Assembly (NCBI RefSeq): GCF_958979055.1 | Contig: NC_084892.1 | Location: forward strand, 25,706,501-25,770,500 | Direction of reading: 5' to 3' | Length of the DNA stretch: 64,000 nt | From: Alnus glutinosa | Lineage: Eukaryota > Streptophyta > Magnoliopsida > Fagales > Betulaceae | In this document: piece after piece, positions 10,313-21,662 of the stretch | Position numbering within the stretch: position 1 is the first letter of the stretch | Layout of the letters: each line of letters opens with the position of its first letter | Program-made: the position numbers and the translations under genes | Notes under the pieces: model-generated | What the model was told of the DNA's origin: nothing | Database searches by the model: none | What the model saw: only the letters and a program-made list of their open reading frames with translations

Positions 10313-13136
10313 CTAGAATTTAGATGTTAGTTAGAATTTAACGAAATTTTTCAAAAATACTAATGTTTGAATCTTTGAAAAAAATTTATAAATTTTTTTA
10401 AAAAATAAATATAGGTATTTTAAGAATTTTGACATGATTTAACAACAAAACTTAACGGAATACTTAAAATAACGGAATACTTTTAAGTGAAGCGTTTGAA
10501 AACTTAGAAGCATTAGTTTTAGAAATTTGATAGTTGAATACTATTTTTTTTTTTTATGTTTTTTTGTTTAGGGTAGTCGAGACGTTACACTTTTCACGGT
10601 GTTCCTCTAGAAATGGGATGATGGAGAAGGTTAGCTAAAAACGACGACGCATCACGTTGACGGTTGACCCAAGTGTATAAGTTGATTCTTTAGCTAATGT
10701 TTTTCAAGGGAAAATCAAACTTCTTGGAGTTTCGTCAGGTTTGAAATGTGTTGTAATATCTCGACTGGACAAATGGATCGAATGTGGTCGGTCTCTTAAT
10801 AAGATTGCAGTTCCCATAATGTCAAATCGATAAGCTTGTACTTGTTTTTCTTTTTTCTGTTCTGTTGTAGCTTGTATTTTGTTTATGATGAATTTACCCA
10901 AAAAAAATATATATATATATATTTGTTTAAATTTTAGGTAATAATAGTTAATTCCCTTCAAAAAAAAAAGGTAATAATAGTTAATGAAGAGATGTGATAC
11001 TTTTAGGTCTTCCATGCCAAAGGTTTCGACGATTGTTGTGTCTCTTTTGATGGGAATGAGATTCATGTTATTAGGATTTTTTGAATTTTACATAAATTCG
11101 AACAATTTAAAAGAGAGCTGCCGACGACTTATTTGAAGAAGTCTCCTTTCTTTTAAACTAAAAATTAGGATAATTAGAATCTTCATCCCATCGGATGATA
11201 TTCTAAAATTCACTTTCTTTCTTCTTTTTTTTTTTTTTTTCCTCCTTTTGATTCCTTTTTTGGGGCAATGGATTTAAATAATAGAATTTTAATGGCTCCT
11301 TTATTATGGTATAATTTTTTGAAACGCTATTTTTCTTTTTTCTTTTTTCTTTATTTCTCTTTCTCTCTTTTATTCGGCGTAACTAAAAATTGTCGGTCAA
11401 GAAATATTTTTGATGATCAATGAAAAGTTGTAGGGAAAAATACACATAATCCCTTCAAACTATCACCTCATTGTTAATGTCCCTCATAAACTACTAATTA
11501 TGTTACTGTCTCACCCTAAACTACTAAAAAATGTCAATACCCCCTATAATAATAAAAATACCCTTTATAAAATTATTTAAAAACTAAAATAACAAAAAGT
11601 TATAAAAAAAAAAAATAACTGGTTTTTTTTTTCTTCATAAAATTATACTTAAAAAATCAATTTTTGGACTAAGCGCTCCCCTCCCCACCCCACCAACATC
11701 GCTGAATTCCTCTATGACTTCTCCATTTTTCTCTCCTTCATATATTGCCCTCCTTCCACCCACATGGCTGGCTTAATATACCGTGAATCCTAAGGCGATA
11801 ATTTTAAATGAGTTTTTTTTTTTTATATTTAAATATTAAATAATTTTTAATATATACATTATAATTTTATTATTATTTTTTATTTTTTATTTTTTACTTT
11901 TAAGATTTAACACTATATACTAGTAATAAATTTGTCTCGATATTTGTGTAGATTTAATTAAATTTTTGTATTCTTCTAGTTTTAAAATTTTTCTTATCCT
12001 AAGCATATTTCTAACACGCATATATAATCTTAAAAAATTACTTAAAAGAATAATTGAACGAGATTTTTCAAAGTCGCTTCACTCTAAAATAAAATTATTT
12101 AACACTCTTAACCTGCATAAATAAAGACAATTTTTCTTTATAATTGATAATCAATGACTTATTAATGGATTAGTATGTTTTAAACTTTGATATACTTAAT
12201 ATTAATTTATTAATTTAATTTTTTGTTTAAAAAAAATATAATACTATTTTATTTTTTAAAAAAAAAAAAACATAAAGTTAAGCCTGAAGTCACCTCCTTT
12301 TCCTTGTTGTTTAAAAAGAAAAAAAAAAAGTGGCTTGGAGCTTGAAATGACTGTAGAAAAGTGTGGCTGTTCCATGCCACATCTTTTTTTCTTTCTCTGA
12401 CAACACAAAGTGTGGTTTGAAATGACTATAGAAAAAGAATTGCCATCGTAGGCTTCGTAGCACTAGCTCTCACTGCAAAAGAAAAAAGTAAAAGGGCGAG
12501 CCATAGATCTAAAAAAAAATTAAAAAATTAAAAAAAAATTAGCGGAGTCGAATGGGTGTGGAGTTGTGTCAAGCAGAGAACGGCGACACAGAGGCGGAGA
12601 GAGGCTAGAGCTGGCTGGTGGTCAAGCAGGCGAATACCGAGCAGCAGCTTGTAGCTGGGTTCCTGCATCTCCTACTTTCTACTGCTAGAGGAAAATGTCA
12701 AAACACGATGCATTATAAATAGTGATTTTAGTAATTTGTTGGAAAGATGTTTTGTAATTTTATTTTATTTTTTAAAAAATAAAATTGTATTCTTTGCTTA
12801 TAGGGTTGATTTTTTATTTTTTTAATTTATTTTTTTAATGCGGGAGTTATAGAGTTTCCAAAGGAAGATAATGAATTTTTTTTTTTTGACAAAATAAGGA
12901 AAAGATAAATCTTTTTTTTCTTTCCCTAAATCGGTGTGTTTTTTGGGCTCACATTTAATTTTTCCATCGGATCTAGAGTCTCCAAAGGAAGAGGTAATAC
13001 CTTCTTTTTTTTTTTTTTTTTTAAGGAAAATCGTTATGCAATATGATTGGGCCCCCTTTTTTTTTTTTGGGTGGTTACAAACCTGTCTTAATTTTTTTCT
13101 TAATCTATATTATCACGAATGTCTACTTGGGAGCCT
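9924..13136. other. Intergenic, AT-rich with degenerate inverted repeats
   Basis: No gene is recognised. 10100-10545 is an inverted-repeat element: 'gaactatcaaaagtctcaaa' and 'tccaagttttcaaac' on the left are mirrored by 'gtttgaaaacttagaag' and 'gatagttgaatac' on the right, around an A tract at 10267-10310. 11435-11580 is one arm of another such element, with 'tcaaactatcacctcattgt' and 'taaactactaattatg'; a similar arm occurs near 19980. The remainder is poly-A/T rich. The open frame at 10704-11066 has no recognisable content. Confidence 0.5.
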
Positions 13137-13149
13137 CACCACAATAAAA

Positions 13150-13182
<33 letters not shown>

Positions 13183-13189
13183 AAACTTG

Positions 13190-13500
13190 TTCCGTAGCAT
13201 CGACACGTTGACACCAATAGGTCTCCCCGAAAACCACGACGCTAATGGAATATGTGGTCCACCCTAAATATTGTAGCACATATATATAAGTCGATGCTGA
13301 TAGGTTTAACTTTAGCATCGACACCTACTTCGAAGCTAATAGTATATCAATGTTGACTCTTATGGATGCTAATACCTTAAAAATAAAAATAAATAATCTT
13401 TTAATAGGCCATTAGTGTTGGCCAGTTGACGTTAATACCGTAAAAATAATAATATTAATAGGCCATTAGCGTCGACATAGTCGCTGCTAATAACCTAATA
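13190..13500. repeat. Left array of GTCGACGCTGAT-like units
   Basis: Repeated variants of 'agcatcgacac', 'gacgctaatgg', 'gtcgatgctgatagg' and 'ggccattagcgtcgacatag' in both orientations. The units match those at 16180-16235 and 17615-18110. Confidence 0.7.
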
Positions 13501-14192
13501 CATATGCACAGGTAGCATACTTCCTGCGCTCAAGCGCACAAAGTACCGCTTGATTATTTCTTTCTATGATATGAATAATTCTTTGCAGAAAATCATATGA
13601 AATAATTAACATTACGGATCAAATGGCGAAGGCATCCCACTCACCTTGTGTTTCGATTAATTAAATCTCCTACACCAACATACCGTATTTTCTTTTTGAG
13701 ATGTTGGCAAAGCACAGAGGCCAAACCCAAAAGAAACCGCCTAAGAAAGGCTGGCCTTCACTACAACGGATCACAAGTGGTTAAAGTAAAGAACAAATCA
13801 AAACCAGAGAGCCACAAACATCAGTTGAGCTCTAATGGAAGATGCATGCATTTCAGGCTTCACCTCAAATACAACGTTAACAAACTACAAACTCTTGAAA
13901 GGTCTAGTAAAAAAGAGACAAATAACAATGAGGGAACGCCATAACTACACCTAGAAAGTTACGTATTGCAGACACACGAAATTTGGTTGGAAGAAGATAT
14001 CAGAGAAAGCATAAAGCATAAACATGCTAAAATGTAAGAGAATATAATAGTATCATAAATATTATACATATATGTTGAAACAGCTTATACGTGAATATAT
14101 TAAAAGAATAGAAACACTATTGCCAAAAACCAAAATTTCATTCTGCACTGCCAAAAATTTAAACTGGCATACAGAGTATTCAGAAGGATAAC

Positions 14193-14575
14193 CTCTTGAT
14201 GTGCCGCACGCTTGAATTTCTCTGTTTGTTTAGACAATCAAATCTTCTTTAATACATACCTAAAATTTCCAATGCAATAATAGTAAGACAGTATATAAAA
14301 ACCAAAAAGTGAAGTTAACTACAGTATTAGAACTAGTGTAAGCTAGTAAAGATGTTACTAAGAATAGAGTTTTTGAGATGAAAACATGTTTGATCTGTAT
14401 TATGAAAAAAGTACAGATGAAAACGGTAGATGTCTAGCCTAATCATAATGAACATAAGGAAGATAACTTTAGAAAGTGATTTTTCTTACTTCTTCCTCTC
14501 AAATTTGTGAAGAACGAGAAATGCAGCTCCGAATGTTCCTCTGCCTATCTGCTCTATCACTTCATAATCATCCAT
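14193..14575 (-). pseudogene. NIMA-related kinase (NEK) fragment, exons 1-2
   Basis: Exon 1 (14575 to 14490) begins with ATG and encodes MDDYEVIEQIGRGTFG and LVLHKFERK, the start of a plant NEK catalytic domain with the Gly-rich loop GRGTFG. After a GT-AG intron, exon 2 (14259 to 14193) continues in phase with the VLKK segment holding the ATP-binding lysine and then LSKQTEKFKRAAHQE. The Arg codon expected after VLKKI is a TGA stop at 14238-14240. No later kinase exon (the HRD or DFG regions) was found downstream to 13500, so roughly 50 of the 250 or more kinase residues survive. The intron is kept, so this is a DNA-level copy and not a retrocopy. Closest to the NEK4/5/6 type by memory of the family; subgroup uncertain. 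Confidence 0.8.
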
Positions 14576-15009
14576 CTTTGATATTTTTTTCCTTGTCCTT
14601 AATCTCCATGAGCACCTTTAAAGCTCAAGAAAGTAGCAGAAGTCAGGAAATGGCTATCATTAGATCCTTGTTCAGTGGGTACTCCAAAGCACGCACAGCT
14701 TGACAGCATATAAATGTCTACAAGGCCACCATGTCATTAAATTGAACATAATATCATTAGATCCTTGCTCTAGTGAGTTGCACTGCCCCAAACATTAAAT
14801 AAAGACGATCCAATTCTCATTAATTATACTAAACCTTTAAATTTACTCCATACAAGAAGATTGTATGCATCAAAAAGCAAAATATATGCTATTATTCACT
14901 TAGGACTACAATATATGTAAATGTCAATGAGTCAGCTAGTATCCAAAACATAAATTTTGGACCAAATAAAATGCCATTGATTTGAAGTTTTGGACCAAAC
15001 AAAGCTTAC

Positions 15010-15982
15010 CTTAAGTCTAGCTGCAGAACTGGATATTTTGATTTGAAATAGATATAATAAAGACATTGTCCTGAAAATAAAGCACATAGATTATTCATTT
15101 AGAACTAAATCGCAAAAAATAAACCGTTTGGAAACTGCATTTTTAAAAAATTACGATTTGAAAACGCGAAAAAGTGCTTATTTAAATTGCAGGCAATGAT
15201 GTGCTTTTTTGAAAACGCAGTATTTTAAAAGGTTTACCTACGATTTTAAATGTCAAACTGCAATTTTGCCAAAAACTTAACTACGTTTTTAAAAATTACT
15301 TTTTTAAATCGCACGATTTAAAATTATTGTTTTTAAATCGCAAACCCAAACGGACCATAAAACGATAAATGCAAATATCGAAAGATTTTATTTTAACGTA
15401 TTTACCAAAGTAAAATAATTTTTACTGAAGCAATCTTACCTTCCGATCTATCAAAATTGGAGTATCTTCTGCTCTATTTTCATTATCTAGATTAAAATCA
15501 TAATATAGTTGAAATGACCTAAAAGTTGGAAGCAACAATGGAGAATGAAAAATGGCACAAAACGATGACATAAAGAAAGAAACCCTCATTATTCTAGTGG
15601 TGAATACAAGTGAGAAGCTACACACGCATCCTCAGATTTAAAACAGAAACACATACTTTTTCTCTTTTGTGTCATTTTTCTTTGACTTAACCCTGGCTAC
15701 AGTTTCCAGAACTGCCTGATAACACAAACAGATAAAGAAAATGGAGTTCAGCGAGATTATACACAAACAAAATTGAAACTCAAAAACAGTAATTATACGT
15801 ATTTCAAACCGCTTCTTCATCAACCAAGCAAAAGAGTAAGATGATAAACCCTAACTAAACTGATAAGCAGAGAGAGCAGTGAGAGCTCGGATCTATGAAC
15901 CTTCGGGTTGATCGCTCTCGGGGAACTCGTTGGCCAGAGCTTGATCAATCATGTGTGCGAAGCTGCCTTCTTTAGGCTTAGA
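15010..15982 (-). pseudogene. K+ efflux antiporter (KEA4/5/6-type) N-terminal fragment
   Basis: Four segments read in order on the minus strand: about 15982-15895 (KPKEGSFAHMIDQALANEF, ESDQPEGS), about 15715-15650 (AVLETVARVKSKKNDTKEK), 15518-15440 (SFQLYYDFNLDNENRAEDTP, ILIDRK) and 15070-15010 (DNVFIIS, then KSKYPVLQLDLR in another frame). This is the order of the soluble N-terminal region of plant KEA4-6 just before the first membrane spans. The NSFNSSVAEQQ-like piece expected between the first two segments is missing, the first segment runs into TAG, and the last carries a net frameshift. None of the transmembrane Na+/H+-exchanger domain or the KTN domain is present. The copy cannot encode a transporter. 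Introns with splice signals remain, so it was copied as genomic DNA. Confidence 0.75.
15120..15360. mobile_element. MITE with ends CCGTTTGG ... CCAAACGG
   Basis: A 240-base AT-rich element with inverted ends (CCGTTTGGAAACTGCATTTT and, reverse-complemented from the right, CCGTTTGGGTTTGCGATTTA). Internal 'aaatcgca/tgcgattt' motifs add hairpin potential. It lies between two exon remnants of the KEA pseudogene. hAT-like by its ends; no clear target duplication. Confidence 0.55.
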
Positions 15983-16179
15983 AAGAGAGAAAACCAGTTG
16001 AGAAAGAGAGAATTAGGGCAAAGGATGGATTGAGAAAGAGATAATGGGAGGAAGAGCTAATTGGTGTAGAAAGTAAAAGGAAGAGGGGGCGGGATATTAA
16101 AAAAAAAAAATTGTGCGAAAATTTCAGAAATCGCGCCATTAGATCTCGCATTATTTTTCGGATAAAAACGGCATCGTTT

Positions 16180-16235
16180 TCATATCAGGGTCGACGCTGA
16201 TAGTCGATAAATGTTGACGCTGATATTAGTTTTAA
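16180..16235. repeat. Short patch of GTCGACGCTGAT-like units
   Basis: 'gggtcgacgctgatagtcga' is followed by 'tgttgacgctgatatta', the same unit as in the arrays at 13.2 and 17.6-18.1 kb. It lies just upstream of the KEA pseudogene on the minus strand. Confidence 0.65.
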
Positions 16236-16389
16236 ATTTTTTGTAACTTATTAAAAAATCAAATTAGCATATTAATTTTTTTAAAAAAATAAAATCTATA
16301 TGAAAAAATTAATTTTTTTTGTATTTTTCGTTTCTATTTTTTTTTTTTTTTAAGTTTCATATATAAATTTGGAGCATATTTCAATTAAA

Positions 16390-17210
16390 GAGTTCGAAGT
16401 TTGTCCAAAAATCTATAGAGTCCAATTGATTGGACTAATGCAAACATAACATTCAATCGAACCTTCAATAGTGTCAAGTTCGGTCGATCCTACATAATAT
16501 CATGGTTCCTTTGAGACATGGATGTGGGGCTTAACGTTTCCTCTAATTGGAGGATGCTAGAGATTGATCAGACTACTGCACAATAATAAATAATACAAAT
16601 TCATGAAGTTCAATCGATCATTAGTTCATATCATGATTGATCGGACTAATGATCAATTATTCGATTTTACCACGGTCGATCATACTAATGCATAAGGATA
16701 ATATAAAATTCAAAGAGTTTGATCAATCAGACTAACGTACAAGGATCAATCGGATCAATCGAACCTTCAATGATATCAAGGTTAATCGATCTTAGATAAG
16801 ATCATGGTTTCTTTGAAACATGGATGTGGAGCTTAATAAGCAATGATATATAATACAAAAATCATAGACTTTGATCAATTTGACTAAAGCATTGGAATCA
16901 ATTGGATGCTCAACCAAGCCTTCAATTGTGTCAAGTTCGATTGATTATTCGATTGTATCACAATAGATCTGATTGATCGGACTAATACACAAGCATAGAT
17001 AATTAAAAAAAAAAATCCATATAGTCCGATCGATTAAACTAATACACTAGGATTGATCGGATTTTCGATCGAGCCTTCAATTGTGTCGAGTTCAATCAAT
17101 CATTCGATTGTATCACAATTGATCAAACTAATGTGTAAGGATCTATCATATTGATCTTGTTATTATTGATCGGACTAATGCACAATGATAGATTAAAATA
17201 AAAAATAGAA
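16390..17210. repeat. Degenerate 'GATCGGACTAATGCACAA' repeat block
   Basis: Variants of 'ttgatcggactaatgcacaa' occur about ten times. Longer near-duplicates are visible: about 16440-16545 against 16755-16840 (shared 'gaaccttcaat', 'tcatggtt', 'aacatggatgtgg'), and about 16905-16990 against 17060-17150 (shared 'gccttcaattgtgtc', 'attcgattgtatcacaat'). No coding potential. Origin unknown; possibly internal sequence of the enclosing transposon. Confidence 0.65.
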
Positions 17211-17614
17211 ATAGAAAATATTAATTCATAAGATTAGAAAACAAAAAAAAATATAAAACTTCACTAATAATATGAAAATCATTAATTTTTTGTAGAGTTT
17301 TTTTTTTTTTTTTTTTTTTTGGTATATATGTATATATATTTCTTATTTTCCTCATTTTTATTTTTTTTATGAGACATATGACCAAGTGGTATATTTTGAT
17401 TGGTTTGATATGAAATTCCGCTTATGATACAAAATAAATTATAGCTAAAAAAAATATAGTTGTTAAAACTCAGAGATTGAAATGGCATTTAACCCAAAAA
17501 TTAAAAATTAAAAAAATAGAAAAACTCAAATAATAATATAAAAATAAACTATTTTTTTTTTTTTTTTTAATGTTTAACAGGTTTATATATATATATATAT
17601 ATATATACATTTGT

Positions 17615-18110
17615 TATACAGGGTCACGTCGACCTAAAAGTTAACGCTAATCACCTATTATTAGCGTCGACCTCTGATTGTGGATGCTGATAATAGGTCA
17701 TCAGTGTTTACACCTGGAAGTCGACGCTGATGACCTATTATCAGAATCAACTTTTAAGTAGACCCTGGTACTTTCCAATTTCTTCTAAAAAAAAATTATT
17801 ATGATTATTATTTTTAATCAGGATCAATAGTGTCAACCACAAAGTCGAAGCTAATGACCTATTATTAGTGTCGACCTCTGATTGTCAACGCTGATAATAG
17901 GTCATCAGCATTGACACCTGGAAGTCGTCGTTAATCAACATTCACTTCTAAGTCGACGTTGATATTTTTCAATTTTTTCTAAAAAAAGGTGTTTTTAATA
18001 CAGGGTCAAAGCATCGACCAGAAAAGTCGACGCAATTAGCCTGTTATTAGCGTCGACATTGAGGTCGACGCTGATGGGTATTAGTCGACGCTAATAGTGA
18101 CATGTTGTTG
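17615..18110. repeat. Right array of GTCGACGCTGAT-like units with long hairpins
   Basis: Two related hairpin-forming blocks: 17640-17710 and 17845-17915 share 'cacctattattagcgtcgac'-type and 'gctgataataggtcatcag' segments, which are mutually inverted. A third set of units lies at 18010-18100. The left flank is a (TA)n tract at 17583-17608. Confidence 0.7.
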
Positions 18111-18483
18111 CTATTTGCTTCCCACCTAAGGGAAGAGCCGGCCTTGTCCACCAGTACCCATAAAATGTTTTTTTTTTTCTTCGTTTTAATGTAGAGATTT
18201 TTCCAATGCCACCAAGTAATAAAAGACAATTTTTAGAAGTCTTAAAAAAAAAAAAAAAAAAAAAAAAAGGGGGAGAAATTATGTGGCTTTCCCATTGATT
18301 TGAACGACAGATTTCAAATTACCGGAGCTTCGAGAATTATTTGATCAGACAAGGTAAAAGATAAATAAGTAAATAGACAAATACTTGGGCAAAACTTTTA
18401 AAATCTAAAATCCTCTTTTTGGTGGTGTTAACCGCTTTTGGGTTTATAAATATAAAGAACAAGCTGAAAGGAGTAGATATCGA

Positions 18484-18556
18484 GGGGATGTAGCTCAGAT
18501 GGTAGAGCGCTCGCTTAGCATGCGAGAGGTACGGGGATCGATACCCCGCATCTCCA
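18484..18556 (+). tRNA. tRNA-Ala (AGC)
   Basis: A 73-base cloverleaf. The acceptor stem GGGGATG pairs with CATCTCC (one G-U), with discriminator A. The D-arm is GCTCAGATGGTAGAGC, the anticodon loop TTAGCAT gives AGC, and the T-arm is GGGGATCGATACCCC. There is no intron and no encoded CCA. A T run follows at 18558-18562, as expected for a Pol III terminator. Confidence 0.95.
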
Positions 18557-18633
18557 CTTTTTGGCTAGTTCTACTTTGCGTTTTTACTTTAATGAAAGGA
18601 TTATATTTTAAATTGCCCCATTGAGGCATCAGT

Positions 18634-18715
18634 GTGAGCGTGCCGGAGTGGTTATCGGGCATGACTAGAAATCATGTGGGCTTTGCCCGCGCAGGTTCGA
18701 ATCCTGCCGCTCACG
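18634..18715 (+). tRNA. tRNA-Ser (AGA)
   Basis: An 82-base class II tRNA. Acceptor GTGAGCG pairs with CGCTCAC, discriminator G. The anticodon loop CTAGAAA gives AGA. The long variable arm (TGGGCTTTGCCCGC) is diagnostic of Ser, and the T-arm reads CAGGTTCGAATCCTG. TTTTATTTT follows. It lies 77 bases after the tRNA-Ala gene on the same strand. Confidence 0.95.
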
Positions 18716-20628
18716 AGTTTTATTTTGACACCTATTTATAGAGCTTTTCCTTTTCTTTTTTTATAAAATCTAGTACGGATAAACTATAATTGGAATACTG
18801 TCACGGTTCGCAATAGCAAATGATAATAAAATCATAATTCTTTTTAAATCAAAATCCTATGGAAGATTTTTTATTTTTGATAATATCCTATTGAAGAATT
18901 GAGGCAAAACTGAAAGACCGATTAAAATACATAAGTTGGAAGTTATATATAATACAAAACAACAATTTTTGCCTTGTAAACATTGAAACTACAAAATTTT
19001 GCATGAAATATAAAATTATAGCCTTCTAAATAAGCTTTCTAATACAACTAAATTTGTCTCAATTCAATGTTAGAATCAAAATATATATATATATATATAT
19101 ATATTTTAAGTTAAACGAGTCTAACTAAAAACCAATAAAACTTACTCTAAACTAAAAGGAGTATAAACAGCAAGCCACAAACCAAAATCAAAGATGGAAA
19201 GATGCTTCTACAATCTGGATCACAACTGCTTAAGTCTGTATATGCATCAGCTAGCATCACCCTCTAAATTCTAATAGTTAAGACACAATTATCAATATTT
19301 TAAAAAATAAAAAATTAAGTCTTGCTTAATAAAAAAATTAACATGAGATTTATCACTTATGAGCAATATCTTTATAAGAATAATGTTTCTTGCACAACTC
19401 CTACATAATTCTTATACAACTTTAACAACTTTTTTTAAGAATCAATCATTAAATATTTGGAACCCACGCGTAAAAAAATAAATTTAATAATTAATTATTA
19501 AAAAAAATAATTAAAATTATACAAAAATTATTTAAGAGTTATACAAAAAATATTATTCTCTTTATGGGTTAATATGAGACTAACTTTAAGTGTTTTATAT
19601 ATGTCATTATTTTGAGTAATACTCGTCATTTCGATGCAATTATGTCGGTATATACGGTAACAAATAAAATATTGTGAAGTTCATTCGATGATTAGAGCAC
19701 CTATAAATATATTTTTGAGTGGTGGAAGATGGAAGTTGCCTTAAGAGTAGGGTAAGAGCATTAAAGGGCCCTTTAGTAAACTTGACTTGACCCAATTGCA
19801 ACTTCGAGGAAGTTACGCCGACGACGACTTTTTTTTTTTTTTTTTTTTTTTTAATAAGGACATGGACAGGACACATGACCTGCTAGTCTCTATTTCATTT
19901 TAAACTATATTTATTTCTAATGCCACACATTACACATATATATACCATGCAGTCCGTCTAAGTTTTAATTAGAAAAAAAGTACACATAAACTCTTTAAAT
20001 TACTACCTTATTATTAATATTCCCTCAAAATTATTAATTATATCAATGCTTCTTCTAAATTATCAAAAAATGTAAATGTCTCCCATAATGACAAAAATAC
20101 AATTTATAAAATTATTATTATTTTTAAAAAATATATAAAAAAATTATTATTATTTTTAAAAATAAAAAATGATTTTTTTAATTTTTTTTTTTAATTTTCA
20201 GTTTGTTTGTTTGTTTGTTTTTTTTTTTTTTTTTAAAAAAAAGAATCGCTCTTTTTTCGTTTTTTTAATTTTCATTATTTTTTGCTCCTTTTCACTTTTT
20301 CTTTAAATTTGTTTTAAATTATATTTTTAGTTTTTATTATTATTTTTTCCGAATTTCTAAAGACATCTTTGTCTTATTGAAAAAAAAAAAGGTTAATTTT
20401 GTCTTTTTATTGATCTTAAGGGGCCATTAGATTTTTTGGTAATTTGAAGAATGACATTAACATAATTAATAATTTAGAAAGAATATTAACAATTAAATAA
20501 TAATTTAAGAGACATACGAAAACTTTTTCCTTCTAATTAATTCACTACTTTTGACAAAAAAAATGTCAGATATTTGTGTACATTTCTTCTGTCCAATATT
20601 TATAATCACTAAGACAAGACGTGATTAT
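18716..20628. other. Intergenic, AT-rich with an inverted-repeat element
   Basis: Holds (AT)n at 19080-19104, T-rich tracts and, at about 19970-20530, an AT-rich inverted-repeat element whose arms share 'ttaattatatcaatg / cattaacataattaa' and 'aaattatcaaaaaatg'-like motifs. No gene seen. Confidence 0.5.
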
Positions 20629-20637
20629 CTTTTCCTA

Positions 20638-20797
20638 GAGTAATGCTACACATCATCCTCTTGTCCACCTTTTGTCCTCCAAAAATTGATGTGGCTCTTA
20701 AAATCACCATTGGATCAAAATTCAATGGTGATTTTAAGAGCCACATCAAATTTGGAAGGATAAAAGGAGAACAAGAGGATGATGTGTAACATTACTC
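20638..20797. mobile_element. MULE-like MITE with perfect 9-bp target duplication
   Basis: A 160-base near-perfect palindrome from GAGTAATGCTACACATCATC to GATGATGTGTAACATTACTC, centred on 'tggatcaaaattcaatgg'. It is flanked by CTTTTCCTA at 20629-20637 and again at 20798-20806. A 9-bp duplication indicates Mutator-type transposition. Relatives lie at 20820-21001 and 58803-58975, with degenerate ones near 27365, 28870 and 47823. Confidence 0.85.
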
Positions 20798-20819
20798 CTT
20801 TTCCTAAACAAAGATTCAA

Positions 20820-21001
20820 GAGTAATGCTATACATCATCCCCTTATCCTCCTTTTGTCCTCCCAAATTTGATGTTGCTCTTAAAATCACCATTGAATTTA
20901 TGATAGATCATTATTGAATTTTGATCCAATGGTGATTTTAAGAGCCACATCAATTTTGGGAGAATAAAAGGAAGACAAGAGGATGATGTGTAGCATTACT
21001 C
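20820..21001. mobile_element. Second MITE of the GAGTAATGC family
   Basis: Same ends (GAGTAATGCTATACATCATC ... GTAGCATTACTC) and same arms as the element 22 bases upstream, but with a longer loop around 20900. The flanking duplication is unclear. Confidence 0.8.
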
Positions 21002-21662
21002 GACTCTAATTAATGAAATTTTTATTAAGCCATCCAACTAGTAGAAGATGGCCAAAGTTCTAAAGCTACGACAATAAAAGACAAACAGATAAATATATAC
21101 TGATTGTAATTTTATTTTATTTTATTATTATTTTTTTTTATAATGGATCAGTTTTCGGGTTTTGTTGTCCCAAAATGATTTTACATTTGAAACTTCTGAA
21201 GAATTCTTAAAGAGGTTTTTCAGTTCATCATCATAATTGTTGTATTTGATTTATTTTATGTTTTTATTAATTTTGGTGATGGTTTGTGGTTACAATTTTT
21301 TAATTGATTCAATTTATTGGAAAACACTTATTCCATTAGGGATAAGATTAAAGTGAAGTAAGTTTAATAATTGAATTGGTGGTGTGCGGTGGGACTATGG
21401 AGTAATAACTAAGAAGTAAAAATTGATGAGTGGGAGGAAACCCACTCGGTTAAGGCGGTTGTTTGGGTGAAAAAAAATGAGTAATACTATGATAAGGATT
21501 AGAGTCGTTTAAGTCTTTTTAAATATTATTATTAAATTTAAGATAATAATCATTAATTTTAAAAATCCACACCCCAAACGCACGACAAGGATTGTTGGGC
21601 GAATTTAACACTCCAACCAACGTGCTTTCTTACCAAATAACATGAATATAAATATATCTAAA
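21002..21662. other. Intergenic, nothing recognised
   Basis: AT-rich sequence without a supported gene, RNA or clear repeat. Confidence 0.6.

Larger units (their letters stand above)
13137..18110. mobile_element. Possible gene-capturing DNA transposon block (CACTA-like)
   Basis: Broken exons of two unrelated host genes (NEK and KEA, both minus strand and keeping introns) lie between arrays of a degenerate 'gtcgacgctgat / agcgtcgac' unit at 13190-13500 and at 16180-16235 plus 17615-18110. Subterminal arrays of short direct and inverted units around captured gene pieces are typical of Pack-type CACTA elements. The left array is preceded by CACCACAATAAAAAA at 13137, which resembles a CACTA terminus, but I could not find a matching right terminus or a 3-bp target duplication. 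The element limits are therefore tentative, and the family assignment is inference. Confidence 0.35.

Noticed and set aside
13648-13944. 98-codon plus-strand frame of basic composition
   Set aside because: No motif, no neighbouring exons; lies in the gene-fragment block and could be a further unrecognised piece, but there is no evidence.
16390-18110. CRISPR-like array
   Set aside because: Repeats are degenerate, unevenly spaced and partly inverted, in plant nuclear DNA; not a CRISPR.
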